A stretch of DNA of 64,000 nt from Henriciella marina (lineage in GTDB: Bacteria; Pseudomonadota; Alphaproteobacteria; Caulobacterales; Hyphomonadaceae). Location: contig NZ_JAPWGW010000001.1 in NCBI RefSeq assembly GCF_027213945.1, positions 558,001 through 622,000 on the forward strand, given 5' to 3'. Made by a program: the position numbers and the translations under genes. The notes under the pieces were generated by a model, which worked only from the letters and a program-made list of their open reading frames with translations, was not told the origin of the DNA and made no database searches. The stretch's first letter is position 1; the number at the start of each line of letters is the position of its first letter. Shown here piece after piece: positions 18,826 through 29,107 of this stretch.

Positions 18826-20148
18826 ATGGCAGCGCAGCGCGATACGATCTGCGCGCTTGCCTCTGGTCCACCGCCTTCGGCAATCGCCATCGTGCGGATT
18901 AGTGGACCGTCGGTGCGGGATATCTGCGCGAGCATGTTTGAAGCCGGCCTCCCTGCCCCGCGGCGGAGCGTGTTTGGCCGTTTTCTCGATGTGTCACGTG
19001 AAACAATCGATGAGGGCCTTGGCGTATACATGCCTGGGCCTCATTCCTACACGGGCGAAGACACGGCTGAGCTTTATTTGCATGGTGGTGCAGCCGTTAT
19101 TGATCACGTACTTGATACGTTGTGCGCTTTTCAAGGTGTCCGACTTGCTGAACCCGGTGAGTTCACACGTCGGGCTTTCGAAAATGGACGTCTCGATCTG
19201 GTGGAGGCTGAAGGCGTCGCGGATTTGATTGACGCCGAAACTCGCGCGCAGAAAGCGCTTGCGTTGAACCAGCTCGGTGGAAGCCTGTCGCAGGCCTACG
19301 AGGGCTGGCGTGCGGGACTTCTCGAAGCGATGGCCCTTCTCGAAGCAAGCATCGATTTTCCAGATGAAGACGACGCGCCGGACGAAAGTACGGGGCCAGT
19401 GGCGGTGCTGCTGGGCCGTCTCGTGGAAGAACTTGAAACAGCCATTGACGATGATGAGGTCGGCGAGCGCATCCGCGATGGTTTTCGGGTCGCGATCATC
19501 GGACCGCCAAATGCTGGCAAGTCTTCCATCCTGAATCGCTTGGCCCGCCGCGAGGCTGCAATTGTTTCCGATATTCCCGGCACAACACGTGATATAGTCG
19601 AAGTCCGGCTGAAGATTGCCGGTCAGGTCGTGTGGCTTGCCGATACGGCGGGCCTCCGCGAAGCCGATGACGCGATTGAGGCAGAAGGTGTTCGCCGAGC
19701 TTTAGAGCGAGCGAAGGCGGCCGATTTGCGTATACAGGTCCGCTCTCCCGATACCTCATCCTCATTTGAAAACGCCGGTGCGGACGACATCCGCGTCTAT
19801 AACAAGGCCGATCTTGAGAGGGGCGAGCAAGGCGCTGGATCGATCGTGCTGTCGGCGTCGACAGGTGTTGGGTTCTCCGTGCTTGAAGACACAATCAGCG
19901 AACGAATTACCAAGCTCACATCATCAAAGAGTGCGCCGCTGATTACGAGACGGCGACACCGCGATGCGCTTTCAAACACGCTGTTTCACGTGAAACAGGC
20001 GAGATCTAACCTGGAGCACGGGTTTGGCGCCGAAATCGTCTCAGAGGATGTGCGACTCGCGGCGCAGAAACTCGGTGCATTGGTAGGGCGCATCGACGTT
20101 GAAGACATTCTTGGAGAAGTTTTCTCCAGCTTCTGTATCGGCAAATGA
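18826..20148 (+). CDS. mnmE: MnmE, tRNA U34 5-carboxymethylaminomethyl modification GTPase
   Basis: Works with MnmG to modify U34 of tRNAs. 440 residues: N-terminal tetrahydrofolate-binding domain (GPHSYTGEDTAELYLHGG), helical domain, inserted G domain with GPPNAGKSS (about 226), DIPGTTRD, DTAG and NKAD, and the C-terminal CIGK motif with its catalytic Cys. Two parS-type palindromes lie inside the gene and dictate the peptides VSRET (18990) and LFHVKQ (19982). Confidence 0.98.
   Translation: MAAQRDTICALASGPPPSAIAIVRISGPSVRDICASMFEAGLPAPRRSVFGRFLDVSRETIDEGLGVYMPGPHSYTGEDTAELYLHGGAAVIDHVLDTLCAFQGVRLAEPGEFTRRAFENGRLDLVEAEGVADLIDAETRAQKALALNQLGGSLSQAYEGWRAGLLEAMALLEASIDFPDEDDAPDESTGPVAVLLGRLVEELETAIDDDEVGERIRDGFRVAIIGPPNAGKSSILNRLARREAAIVSDIPGTTRDIVEVRLKIAGQVVWLADTAGLREADDAIEAEGVRRALERAKAADLRIQVRSPDTSSSFENAGADDIRVYNKADLERGEQGAGSIVLSASTGVGFSVLEDTISERITKLTSSKSAPLITRRRHRDALSNTLFHVKQARSNLEHGFGAEIVSEDVRLAAQKLGALVGRIDVEDILGEVFSSFCIGK
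18990..19005. other. parS-like site 1 (one mismatch)
   Basis: TGTGTCACGTGAAACA differs at one base from the parS consensus TGTTTCACGTGAAACA. Located inside mnmE, about 3.7 kb upstream of parA. Likely a weaker ParB site. Confidence 0.6.
19982..19997. other. parS site 2 (perfect)
   Basis: TGTTTCACGTGAAACA, a perfect 16-bp palindrome identical to the widely conserved ParB/Spo0J binding site, inside mnmE. Confidence 0.92.
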
Positions 20149-20231
20149 CTCATCCCCCTGTGTTCAGGGGTGAAGATGCGCTATAGGCGCCCATATTCAC
20201 AGAAATTACCAGAACCAGGGTGCGAGGAGTT

Positions 20232-22106
20232 ATGGCCTCAGCAAATGATTTCGATGTTATCGTCGTAGGCGGCGGACATGCCGGCTGCGAAGCCGCAGCA
20301 GCGTCCGCGAGACTAGGTGCCCGCACGGCACTGATCACCCACAAGCGCGCAACGATTGGCGAAATGTCCTGCAATCCAGCGATTGGCGGCCTTGGCAAAG
20401 GCCATCTGGTTCGGGAGATCGATGCCCTCGATGGACTGATGGGGCGAATTGCTGACAAGGCTGGCATTCAGTATCGGCTGCTTAACCGATCTAAAGGCCC
20501 AGCCGTGTGGGGCCCCAGGGCGCAAATGGACCGGAAGCTCTATCGCGAAGCGATGCAGGCGGAGCTTTCTGACTATCCAAATCTGACGATTGTTGAAGAC
20601 GGCGTCGAAGACCTGACGACTGAAGCCGGCCATGTGACTGGCGTTGTCGGTCTCTCCGGTAAAAGCTGGAGCGCGGCGGCCGTTGTCATCACCACCGGGA
20701 CATTCCTGAAAGGCGTCATTCATCGCGGCGAAGAGCGTATTCAGGCTGGCCGCGCCGGTGAGGCGCCCGCGATCGGGCTTTCGGATCGGCTCTATGCGCT
20801 TGAGCTTCCAATGGGCAGGCTCAAAACGGGCACCCCTGCCCGGCTGGATGGAAAGACGATCGATTGGGGCCGTCTTGAGACGCAGCCTGCCGACGAAGAG
20901 CCAGTTCCGTTTTCGTTTATGAATACGCGGGTCGATGTACCGCAAATCTCCTGCGGTATTACGTACACGAGTGCCCGCACGCATGAAATTATCGCCGAGA
21001 ACCTCAATAAGTCAGCCGTCTATTCTGGTGCGATCGCTGGCAAAGGACCAAGATATTGTCCGTCAATTGAGGACAAGGTTCACCGCTTCGCCGATAAAGA
21101 CCGTCATCAGATATTCCTGGAGCCAGAAGGTTTGGACGACGATACCGTCTATCCGAATGGGATATCGACCTCTCTCCCGACCGACGTGCAGGAAAAATTC
21201 ATCCGGACGATTGAGGGTCTGGAGAATGTCCGTATTATTCAGCCCGGATACGCCATCGAGTATGATTATGTTGATCCGCGTGCCCTGTACCGCAGTCTGG
21301 AAGTAAAGGCGCTGAGCGGTCTTTATCTCGCCGGTCAGATCAATGGGACAACGGGCTACGAAGAAGCGGGTGCCCAAGGACTTGTGGCTGGCATGAACGC
21401 CGCACGCCATGCTTTTGGCGAACAGGCTGTGCATTTCGACCGGGCTGAGGCGTACATTGGTGTTCTCGTTGATGACCTGACAACGCGCGGTGTAACCGAG
21501 CCATATCGGATGTTCACATCCCGTGCAGAATATCGCCTGGCGCTCCGCTCAGACAATGCCGACCAGCGCCTTACGCAGAAGGGTATCGAAATCGGACTTG
21601 TATCTGAGTCTAGAAAAGAGATGTTTCACGTGAAACATCTGGCCCTGGAATCCGGTCGCGCTTTGCTCAAATCACTTACGCTGACGCCGAATGAGGCCGC
21701 TCAACATGGCTGGAAGGTCAATCAGGATGGTCAGAAGCGTCGAGTCTGGGATTATCTGGCGTACCCAGATATTTCTATTGCGGATATTGAGAACGTTTTC
21801 GACGAGGTGTCCGCATTGGATCCAGCCACGAAGACCCAGCTCAGTATCGAAGCGCTGTATGCCGGATATATCGAACGCCAGCAGGCGGATGTGGAGGCCC
21901 TGCGCCGGGACGAAGCTTTGGATATACCTGCACGTTTTGACTATGCGACCGTTGGCGGCCTCTCAAACGAGGTTAGGGGCAAGCTGGAGACGGTTCGTCC
22001 TTCTACAATCGGCCAGGCGTCGAGGATAGAAGGCGTAACCCCTGGGGCGCTGGTTGCTCTGCTCGCTGCCGTCAAGCGCAGCCAGAAACTGCGTGCGGTA
22101 AGCTGA
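20232..22106 (+). CDS. mnmG: MnmG (GidA), FAD-dependent tRNA U34 modification enzyme
   Basis: Partner of MnmE in cmnm5U34 formation. 624 residues from the ATG at 20232, preceded by GAGGAG. FAD-binding [11 protein letters not shown] (from about 11), [15 protein letters not shown], and the C-terminal helical domain ending near VKRSQK. A perfect parS inside the gene encodes MFHVKH (about residue 465). The stop shares one base with the rsmG start (TGATG). Confidence 0.98.
   Translation: MASANDFDVIVVGGGHAGCEAAAASARLGARTALITHKRATIGEMSCNPAIGGLGKGHLVREIDALDGLMGRIADKAGIQYRLLNRSKGPAVWGPRAQMDRKLYREAMQAELSDYPNLTIVEDGVEDLTTEAGHVTGVVGLSGKSWSAAAVVITTGTFLKGVIHRGEERIQAGRAGEAPAIGLSDRLYALELPMGRLKTGTPARLDGKTIDWGRLETQPADEEPVPFSFMNTRVDVPQISCGITYTSARTHEIIAENLNKSAVYSGAIAGKGPRYCPSIEDKVHRFADKDRHQIFLEPEGLDDDTVYPNGISTSLPTDVQEKFIRTIEGLENVRIIQPGYAIEYDYVDPRALYRSLEVKALSGLYLAGQINGTTGYEEAGAQGLVAGMNAARHAFGEQAVHFDRAEAYIGVLVDDLTTRGVTEPYRMFTSRAEYRLALRSDNADQRLTQKGIEIGLVSESRKEMFHVKHLALESGRALLKSLTLTPNEAAQHGWKVNQDGQKRRVWDYLAYPDISIADIENVFDEVSALDPATKTQLSIEALYAGYIERQQADVEALRRDEALDIPARFDYATVGGLSNEVRGKLETVRPSTIGQASRIEGVTPGALVALLAAVKRSQKLRAVS
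21622..21637. other. parS site 3 (perfect)
   Basis: TGTTTCACGTGAAACA inside mnmG; with flanking bases the palindrome extends to ATGTTTCACGTGAAACAT. Confidence 0.92.
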
Positions 22107-22723
22107 TGCAGGGCGAACTAGAAACGGCACTAATCGGCGCCGGTGTTTCACGTGAAACATTGCCGCTGCTGGATGGCTATGTACGCCTTCTGGACGACTG
22201 GCGACAGCGTATGAATCTGATCGGTCCGCGTGAGATGGACGCGATCTGGGAGCGTCATGTCCTGGATAGCGCGCAGATGGCGGGTCTCACAAGCGCCGAA
22301 TGCCGAATCGTAGATCTTGGGTCTGGCGCCGGTTTTCCGGGGCTTGTGCTTGCTTGCGAGGCCAAAACGCGTGGCGGCGACGTGACCATGGTCGAATCGA
22401 CCGGAAAAAAGTGTGCATTTCTTCAGGCCGTCATTTCTGAACTTCAGCTTCCTGCGAAGGTTGTTCATGCGCGAATAGAAAGCGCGAAGGCAGAACACGT
22501 TGATTTCATTACAGCCAGAGCTTTGGCGCCGTTACCAAAGCTTCTCGGTTATGCAAATCCGTGGATGTCGCAAGGCGCGACAGCGCTCTTCTTCAAGGGT
22601 GAACGCTGGCAGGAAGAATTGACGGACGCCTCGGATTGCTGGACGTTGAGACATGAAGCGATCCCGAGTCGTACAAGCGAACGAGGGGTCATACTCAAGA
22701 TCGAGGAGGCGCATCGTGTCTAA
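22106..22723 (+). CDS. rsmG: RsmG (GidB), 16S rRNA m7G527 methyltransferase
   Basis: SAM-dependent methyltransferase acting on G527 of 16S rRNA. 205 residues with IWERHVLDSAQ, SAM motif DLGSGAGFPGLVLA and FITARALAPL. A perfect parS lies in its first 20 codons and encodes VSRET. Overlaps mnmG by 1 base and parA by 8 bases. Confidence 0.97.
   Translation: MQGELETALIGAGVSRETLPLLDGYVRLLDDWRQRMNLIGPREMDAIWERHVLDSAQMAGLTSAECRIVDLGSGAGFPGLVLACEAKTRGGDVTMVESTGKKCAFLQAVISELQLPAKVVHARIESAKAEHVDFITARALAPLPKLLGYANPWMSQGATALFFKGERWQEELTDASDCWTLRHEAIPSRTSERGVILKIEEAHRV
22144..22159. other. parS site 4 (perfect)
   Basis: TGTTTCACGTGAAACA near the 5' end of rsmG, 572 bp upstream of the parA start. It is the site closest to parAB. 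Confidence 0.92.
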
Positions 22724-23537
22724 GACTGGCACCCGGGTCCTGGCAATTGCAAACCAGAAAGGCGGGGTTGGGAAGACGACGACGTCGATCAATCTGGGCA
22801 CCGCGCTCGCAGCTGTCGGTCGGCGTGTGCTCGTCGTAGATTTCGACGCGCAGGGAAATGCCTCGACAGGATTAGGGATCAGCCGCGCGGACCGGAAACT
22901 GACCAGTTATGATGTGGTCGTTGACGAGATCCCGCTGGAGGATGCCATTCTTCCGACGCTGGTGCCCCGTCTTGAAATTGTTCCGGGCGACGAGAACTTG
23001 TCTGGCGTGGAGACGGAGCTAGCCGACAAGGCACGCCGTTCCTACCGACTGCGCGATGCAATCCGAAATCATATAAACAAGTACGAGAACGACGCAGAAC
23101 AGCGCTATGATTTCGTTCTGATCGACTGCCCGCCTTCCCTGTCCTCGCTCACAATCAACGCAATGACCGCCGCAGATGCCCTTCTGGTCCCGTTGCAGTG
23201 CGAGTTTTTGGCACTCGAAGGTCTGAGCCAGCTGTTGAGGACGGTCGAAGTAGTTCGTTCGGGTCTCAACCCGGATCTGGATATACAGGGCATTGTCCTC
23301 ACCATGTATGACCGCCGCAACAATCTGTCGGACCAAGTTGCCGACGAGGTGCGCGAAGTACTTGGTTCCAAAGTGTACAAGACGGTCATTCCGCGCAACG
23401 TACGTTTGTCCGAAGCGCCGAGCTTCGGCAAACCCGCCCTCCTCTATGATTATCGTTGCCCTGGCAGCGAAGCTTATATCCGCCTCGCATCCGAAGTTCT
23501 GCAGAGAGAGCGGGCCCGCGCTATGGAGCCAGCCTGA
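22716..23537 (+). CDS. parA: ParA, chromosome-partitioning ATPase
   Basis: Walker-type ATPase that moves the ParB-parS complex. 273 residues from a GTG at 22716, chosen because GAGGAGG lies 6 nt upstream and the deviant Walker A (KGGVGKTT, about 15-22) then sits at the expected place. Also seen are VVDFDAQGNAS and LIDCPPSLSSLT. Translationally coupled to parB (TGATG). Confidence 0.97.
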   Translation: MSKTGTRVLAIANQKGGVGKTTTSINLGTALAAVGRRVLVVDFDAQGNASTGLGISRADRKLTSYDVVVDEIPLEDAILPTLVPRLEIVPGDENLSGVETELADKARRSYRLRDAIRNHINKYENDAEQRYDFVLIDCPPSLSSLTINAMTAADALLVPLQCEFLALEGLSQLLRTVEVVRSGLNPDLDIQGIVLTMYDRRNNLSDQVADEVREVLGSKVYKTVIPRNVRLSEAPSFGKPALLYDYRCPGSEAYIRLASEVLQRERARAMEPA

Positions 23538-24457
23538 TGAGTAGCGAGAAACAGAAACCAAGCCGGCTGGGGCGTGGATTATCCGCGCTTATTGGCGAAG
23601 TGGAGGGTTTCTCGGCCGCATCTTCAGGTGAAGAACGCGATGTGGAGACCAAGACGGACGCGTCGACGCTGCGGATCGGTGATATCAGGCCGAACCCTCA
23701 GCAGCCTCGCCGATATTTCGCAGAAGCAGATCTCAATGAGCTGTCGGAATCGATCCGTGCAAAGGGTGTACTGCAAGCGATCCTCGTTCGTCCCGATCCA
23801 AAGACCGAGGGTAAATATCAGATCGTTGCAGGGGAACGTCGCTGGCGGGCGGCCAAACAGGCAGGCCTGACCGAAATACCAGCGACCATCCGGCAGATGG
23901 ATGAGCTCGAACTTCTTGAGATCGGTATCATTGAGAACGTGCAGCGCACAGATCTCAACCCGATAGAAGAGGCGGAGGCGTACGGCGCCTTGATGAAGCG
24001 TTTTGGGCGCACGCAGGAAGGCCTGGCAGAAAGCGTGGGCAAGAGTCGCGCGCATATCGCTAACACACTGAGATTGTTGAATTTATCCGATGTCGCGCGA
24101 GAGCATCTGCGCGAGGGTCGGATCTCTGCCGGTCACGCTCGCGCAGCTCTGGGGGCGCCTGACCCGGATGCCGTCATTGCCATGGCCGTGAACAAGGGTC
24201 TCAGCGTTCGCGACGTTGAGAAGCTATCACGCTCTACCAAGGAAAACGGCAGCATTGAAACGGTAGCGGGCCGTGTCCGTCAGGCTGCGAAAGATGTCGA
24301 CACCGAAGCGCTGGAAGCTGATCTCGCCCGTGCGCTTGGCCTGAGTGTCGATATCCGCCACAAGGGCGATAAAGGCGAAATGCGTATCAAATACAGTGAC
24401 TTGGAACAGCTGGACGACCTTTGCCGGCGCCTCACTGCGAAACGGTCAGCGACCTGA
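23537..24457 (+). CDS. parB: ParB, parS-binding CTPase/partition protein
   Basis: Binds parS and spreads along DNA to form the partition complex. 306 residues starting MSSEKQKPSRLGRGLSALIG, the N-terminal motif that contacts ParA. The CTP-binding GERRWRAAKQ (about 98-107), ENVQRTDLNPIEEA and a helix-turn-helix around EGLAESVGKSRAHIAN follow. The start shares a base with the parA stop. Its last 12 bp overlap the convergent holA. Confidence 0.98.
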   Translation: MSSEKQKPSRLGRGLSALIGEVEGFSAASSGEERDVETKTDASTLRIGDIRPNPQQPRRYFAEADLNELSESIRAKGVLQAILVRPDPKTEGKYQIVAGERRWRAAKQAGLTEIPATIRQMDELELLEIGIIENVQRTDLNPIEEAEAYGALMKRFGRTQEGLAESVGKSRAHIANTLRLLNLSDVAREHLREGRISAGHARAALGAPDPDAVIAMAVNKGLSVRDVEKLSRSTKENGSIETVAGRVRQAAKDVDTEALEADLARALGLSVDIRHKGDKGEMRIKYSDLEQLDDLCRRLTAKRSAT

Positions 24458-25483
24458 GCGCGCCGACGCGGACTTCACGATATTGAGCAGCAATAGCCGG
24501 AGCGCCGGATCGGCAGCAGCAGCGGAAGTTTTCGCCTGCAGCTCGAGGTCATGAATAGCTGCCAGAAGACGCGTGAGGGAAGCAGACGTCCAGAGGTCGA
24601 GCCGGGTGCGAAAAGCCGGCCATTCCGATCCCCATACTGGGGGACGCAAGCGCCTGCCGATATCACCGCCAGTGCCCATAAGCCCCCTCGCCTGCATCAG
24701 GCGCCTGATCTCCATCTCAAGAATGCGAAGCACGCTTATTGTGCTGGTCCCGCTTTCAATCACTCGATCATACTCGGCCTGGCAGCGCACCGAATCTCCG
24801 TCGAGCGCTGCGTTTGCGAGGTCGCGAACGCTATCATCTGCATCCGTACGACAGATGGCCCGGACATCGGCCACAGAAATCGCCCGGCCGAGATCGCGAC
24901 CGTAAAGGGAGAGCTTCTCGCTTTCCTGATTGGCGAGACCTCTATGGCCCGGAAGCAGGCTGACGAAATCTTCGAGCGCGTCAGGCTCAATCTGCACATT
25001 GAGCGCTGCGAGTTTATCTTCGACGAGCGATTTCAGTGAATCGGCAGTGTCAGCATAGACCTGAACCGCCGCCGCAGTGCTCGATTGCTCGATCGTGGCG
25101 CGGAGCTTGGAGCGCTTGTTGAGGCTTCCATTGAGCACGAGAAGACGGTTGGCAAAGCCGCTTCCCATCTGATCGGCCCTTTCGATAAGGTCCAGGATGG
25201 GTTTGGAGATCTTTTCCCCGGAGGTGCGGACACGCACAATCTCTATGTCTCCCAACAGGGAGCCGGTTTCTACCTTGTCAGAAAGAAGGTGTGGCTCACG
25301 CCTGATTTCGTCATCGTCGAGTACAACCTGTCGGGCATTACCGGCAGCCTTACTCCACCCTGCAGCAATCTGATCGGCCAGATCATTTACCACGCCGTCA
25401 TCATCGCCGTAAATGAGGGCACACCAGGGGCTGTTGTCTGAACTTTTGAACCGGCTGGAAACCTGACCGCTTTTCAGGATCAT
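24446..25483 (-). CDS. holA: DNA polymerase III delta subunit
   Basis: Clamp-loader delta subunit that opens the beta clamp. 345 residues with ALIYGDDDGVVND near the N-terminus and the family LLSDKVETGSLLGD, LVLNGSLNKRSKL and LLPGHRGLANQESEKLSLY segments. Third gene of leuS-lptE-holA, overlapping lptE by 4 bp and parB (convergent) by 12 bp. Confidence 0.93.
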   Translation of the reverse strand: MILKSGQVSSRFKSSDNSPWCALIYGDDDGVVNDLADQIAAGWSKAAGNARQVVLDDDEIRREPHLLSDKVETGSLLGDIEIVRVRTSGEKISKPILDLIERADQMGSGFANRLLVLNGSLNKRSKLRATIEQSSTAAAVQVYADTADSLKSLVEDKLAALNVQIEPDALEDFVSLLPGHRGLANQESEKLSLYGRDLGRAISVADVRAICRTDADDSVRDLANAALDGDSVRCQAEYDRVIESGTSTISVLRILEMEIRRLMQARGLMGTGGDIGRRLRPPVWGSEWPAFRTRLDLWTSASLTRLLAAIHDLELQAKTSAAAADPALRLLLLNIVKSASARSGR

Positions 25484-25962
25484 CGCGCCGCTTCAAGCTG
25501 TAGACGAAGGTCGTCCACAATCTTGCGGGCCAGTTCGCTCATACCGCGCTCCGAAGACTCGGTCTGAGCTGCAACGTCGCCGAAAGGAGACTGCGTTGCC
25601 GCAATCGGAATCTGTACCTGAGCATCGCCGCTATAAGCCTCGCCGCTCTGCGTGGTCAGCGTGAATTCTGCGCCGCCTCGCAGGAAAGACCGCGACACGC
25701 TGCCATCATTCAGAAGCGTGATGCGTTCAAGCTCTTCCTCGAGACCGACGCGCAATTCGGCGCGTTCATTCAGGCCAGGAAGCCCGATGGCCAGCTCTTT
25801 CAGGAGTTCGCGGCGAAGAAGATAACCAGACCGACCATTGATTTCGTCGACCCGGATCAGGCCTTCGCCGACCTGATCGAATGATGCGTCCGCGTAGAGC
25901 GGGCGAAAACCACAGCCAGCGAGCATGAGCGCGGCAACGGAAGCGAGGATCAAATTCTTCAT
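25480..25962 (-). CDS. lptE: LptE, LPS-assembly lipoprotein
   Basis: Outer-membrane lipoprotein that plugs LptD during LPS insertion. 160 residues with signal peptide and lipobox LAGC (Cys17), then the typical GFRPLYAD. Middle and C-terminal parts fit the divergent alphaproteobacterial LptE family that is usually found between leuS and holA, as here. Confidence 0.9.
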   Translation of the reverse strand: MKNLILASVAALMLAGCGFRPLYADASFDQVGEGLIRVDEINGRSGYLLRRELLKELAIGLPGLNERAELRVGLEEELERITLLNDGSVSRSFLRGGAEFTLTTQSGEAYSGDAQVQIPIAATQSPFGDVAAQTESSERGMSELARKIVDDLRLQLEAAR

Positions 25963-28520
25963 GACGCTACGATATTCACGATACGGCCGGGAACCACAAT
26001 GATTTTCTTTACCTCGACGCCTTCAAGAAAGCTCGCAAGCGCTGGCAGCTGTAGTGCCTGCTTCTCAATGTCTTCCTTGCTCGCATCACGCGCGACTTGA
26101 ATTTCGGCCCGGCGTTTGCCGTTGACCTGGATCGGCAGCGTTATGGTGTTTTCGACCATGAGCTCTGGATCAGACACTGGCCAGGCAGCGTCGGAAATGA
26201 AGCCCTCTTCCCCGAGGGCGTGCCAACATTCCTCAGCCAGGTGAGGCATGAACGGCGTCAGGCATATCGCCAGCATGCGCGCACTTTCATGGCGCGATGC
26301 CGACGTTTCCTCACCGGCGCCTTCAGCTTTCTTGAGCGTGTTGACCCAGTCATGGCAGAGCGCAATGGCCGCGTTCAGTCTGAATTCGGTAATCGCCTTG
26401 TTGATCTCGGCGGCTGCGCGGTGAGAGAAGCGCAGGAGCGGCGTTGGTTCGGCTTTACCCGACGGCTCTTCCGGGCCGTCGAGGCCATCAAAGATTGACC
26501 AGACGCGCTGAACGAAGCGGGCCGCGCCTTCTGCACCAGCCTGAGACCATTCAACATCCCGCTCAGGCGGGCTGTCAGACAGTACGAACCAGCGGGCAAC
26601 GTCTGCGCCGAAGGACACGATAATCTGATCCGGATCGACGACATTCTTGCGCGACTTCGACATCTTCTCGACGGGGCCAGCCGTAACTGGAAGGCCGCTA
26701 TCGCGTACGAAAAGGCTGCCATCGCGCCGTTCGATATCGGCGGGTTCAACCCATTTGCCTTCGCTATTCTTGTAGGTCTCGTGCGTGACCATGCCCTGCG
26801 TGAATAGCCCAAGGAATGGTTCGCCGTTTGGCAGATCGAGTTCGCCAACATCACGCAGCGCGCGGGATATGAAGCGCGCATAGAGGAGGTGCAGGACAGC
26901 GTGCTCGACACCGCCAATATACTGATCGACAGGCATCCAGTAGGCGCGTTCGGTCTTGTCCTTGATCCCGGCGAACCGTGCGAAGTACCAGGACGAATCC
27001 ACGAAGGTATCAAGCGTGTCGGTTTCCCGCGTGCCCTCCCCGCCGCATTTCGGACAGCTTGTCTTCTTCCAGGTTGGATGGTGCGCGAGCGGGTTGCCCG
27101 GCTTGTCGAAGCTCACATCCTCAGGAAGCGTGACTGGAAGATGTGCATCAGGCACTGGAACGGCGCCGCAGCTTTGGCAGTGAATGATCGGGATCGGACA
27201 GCCCCAATAGCGTTGGCGTGACACGCCCCAGTCGCGAAGACGGTAATTCGTCGTGCCTTCGCCTAGCCCGAGCGATTCGAGCTTTTCGATCGCGGCTGAG
27301 ATGGCGGCATCCGTCGATAGGCCATTAAGGAAGTCGGAATTGTAGATCGTACCTGGGCCGGTATAGGCCGTGTCGGTGATCTCATGATCGTCGGCACTTG
27401 TGTCTGGCGGCAGGACAACTGGCTGAACTGGCAGGTCGTATTTGCGTGCGAAATCAAGGTCGCGCTGGTCACCGGCCGGAGAGCCAAATATGGCGCCGGT
27501 GCCGTAGCCAGACAGCACGAAGTTCGCCGTCCAGACAGGTATCGTCCAACTCGGATCAAACGGGTGCTGGACGCGCAGTCCAAGATCAACACCCAGCTTG
27601 GGTGCTTTCTCGATGGCTTCTTCTGACGTACCGATTTTCGCAGCTTCTGCAATAAAGTCGCGGATTTCAGGGCGGTCTTCTGCAAGTGCGCGTGTAATCG
27701 GATGGTCAGGTGCCAGCGCAATGAAGCTTGCGCCGTACAGCGTGTCCGGACGGGTCGTGTAGACCTCGATATGCTTTCCGAACTCTGGCGGTTGATCACC
27801 ATCGATTACCCAGCGGACAGTGGCGCCCTGGGATTTGCCGATCCAGTTGGCCTGCATCAGGCGAACCTTGTCGGGCCAATTCCCCAGGCCATCGAGGCCT
27901 TCGAGAAGTTCGTCGGCATAGGCGGTAATGCGGAAGAACCACTGCGTCAGTTCGCGTTGTTCAACCGGTGCGCCGGTGCGCCAGCCCTTGCCGTCGATGA
28001 CCTGTTCATTCGCGAGGACTGTATTGTCGACAGGGTCCCAGTTGACCTTGCTGGCTTTGCGATAGGCCAGGCCGGCCTCAAGCAGTTTGAGGAACAGGCG
28101 CTGCTGTTCGCCGTAATATTCGGTGTCGCAGGTTGCGAATTCGCGGCTCCAGTCCAGCGTCAGGCCAAGCTTCTGAAGTTGCGCGCGCATGGTCGCAATA
28201 TTCTGATACGTCCACTCACCCGGATGAACATTGCGCTCAATGGCGGCGTTCTCTGCCGGCAGGCCGAACGCGTCCCAGCCCATCGGATGGAGCACATTGT
28301 GCCCAAGCGCACGGCGATGGCGCGCAACGACGTCGCCCATGGCATAGTTGCGGACATGGCCCATATGCAGCTTGCCAGAAGGATAGGGAAACATCTCAAG
28401 GACGTAGGACTTGTCCTGTCCTTTCGCCTCATCCGGCGTTTTTGTCTTGAAAATACCGGCGTCTGCCCAGGCCTTACGCCACTTGGCTTCCGCAGCTTGC
28501 GGATCATAGCGAGACGTCAC
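25959..28520 (-). CDS. leuS: Leucyl-tRNA synthetase
   Basis: Class-I aminoacyl-tRNA synthetase of 853 residues. HMGH (52-55, the HIGH motif in [13 protein letters not shown]), the CP1 editing domain, a Cys-rich zinc element (CQSCG and [18 protein letters not shown]) and [13 protein letters not shown] (about 617) are all present. It leads leuS-lptE-holA, with a 4-bp overlap to lptE. Confidence 0.98.
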   Translation of the reverse strand: MTSRYDPQAAEAKWRKAWADAGIFKTKTPDEAKGQDKSYVLEMFPYPSGKLHMGHVRNYAMGDVVARHRRALGHNVLHPMGWDAFGLPAENAAIERNVHPGEWTYQNIATMRAQLQKLGLTLDWSREFATCDTEYYGEQQRLFLKLLEAGLAYRKASKVNWDPVDNTVLANEQVIDGKGWRTGAPVEQRELTQWFFRITAYADELLEGLDGLGNWPDKVRLMQANWIGKSQGATVRWVIDGDQPPEFGKHIEVYTTRPDTLYGASFIALAPDHPITRALAEDRPEIRDFIAEAAKIGTSEEAIEKAPKLGVDLGLRVQHPFDPSWTIPVWTANFVLSGYGTGAIFGSPAGDQRDLDFARKYDLPVQPVVLPPDTSADDHEITDTAYTGPGTIYNSDFLNGLSTDAAISAAIEKLESLGLGEGTTNYRLRDWGVSRQRYWGCPIPIIHCQSCGAVPVPDAHLPVTLPEDVSFDKPGNPLAHHPTWKKTSCPKCGGEGTRETDTLDTFVDSSWYFARFAGIKDKTERAYWMPVDQYIGGVEHAVLHLLYARFISRALRDVGELDLPNGEPFLGLFTQGMVTHETYKNSEGKWVEPADIERRDGSLFVRDSGLPVTAGPVEKMSKSRKNVVDPDQIIVSFGADVARWFVLSDSPPERDVEWSQAGAEGAARFVQRVWSIFDGLDGPEEPSGKAEPTPLLRFSHRAAAEINKAITEFRLNAAIALCHDWVNTLKKAEGAGEETSASRHESARMLAICLTPFMPHLAEECWHALGEEGFISDAAWPVSDPELMVENTITLPIQVNGKRRAEIQVARDASKEDIEKQALQLPALASFLEGVEVKKIIVVPGRIVNIVAS

Positions 28521-28559
28521 GGCGTCCCTCCTGCAATTATGTAAGCTGGCTTGTCGCGC

Positions 28560-28991
28560 CTAGCTGAGTTCTGAAGATTTGAGAACGCGCGCACGCGTCA
28601 GGATGGCGTTCTCAAGCTGGACACTTGTGGCTTGATCCACAGGGGCGTCCGTCCACTGGCCGTTGTCCTGAACCTGGCGGAAGACGGAGACTTTCACGCC
28701 GTCGGCCCGTAGCCGCGAGTCCAGAATGTAGACAGTTGCGCGGATGCGCTCACCCTCAGCGTCCGGATAGGACTTCCAGTCATAGTTGATGATGCCGCCA
28801 ACCGGGTCAGCCGTGGTCAGAGGCAGCGTGTTCAACGTATCGAGGCTGGCGCGCCAGAGGTAAGGATTGACCCCGCCTTCGAAGCTTTCGGCAACGCTGA
28901 TATTCTGAGCGCCGCTATTGCCCGAGAACAGGCAGCCTGAGAGAGCGAACACCCCGGTGAGAGCAGCGGCGATCATTGTGGAAGCGTTCAT
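28560..28991 (-). CDS. DUF3576 lipoprotein
   Basis: 143 residues from the ATG at 28991, which follows AGGATA and opens a lipoprotein signal (lipobox LSGC). A longer frame back to 29042 lacks support. The body (VNPYLWRASLDTLNTLPL, DPVGGIINYDWKS, VSVFRQV) matches DUF3576, a family found next to leuS in alphaproteobacteria. Function unknown; an envelope role beside LPS assembly is inferred. Confidence 0.85.
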   Translation of the reverse strand: MNASTMIAAALTGVFALSGCLFSGNSGAQNISVAESFEGGVNPYLWRASLDTLNTLPLTTADPVGGIINYDWKSYPDAEGERIRATVYILDSRLRADGVKVSVFRQVQDNGQWTDAPVDQATSVQLENAILTRARVLKSSELS

Positions 28992-29107
28992 TACGAATAT
29001 CCTGTCGGCAATATCTTCTTCACGAACCGCTCTGTATATCATCTGGGACCCGTCGGGCCAGTGCTGATATGTGCTCGGCGAGAAGCAATCGATTGGACGC
29101 CCTCCCG

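Noticed and set aside
27702-28544. 280-codon frame opposite leuS
   Set aside because: Antisense shadow of leuS.
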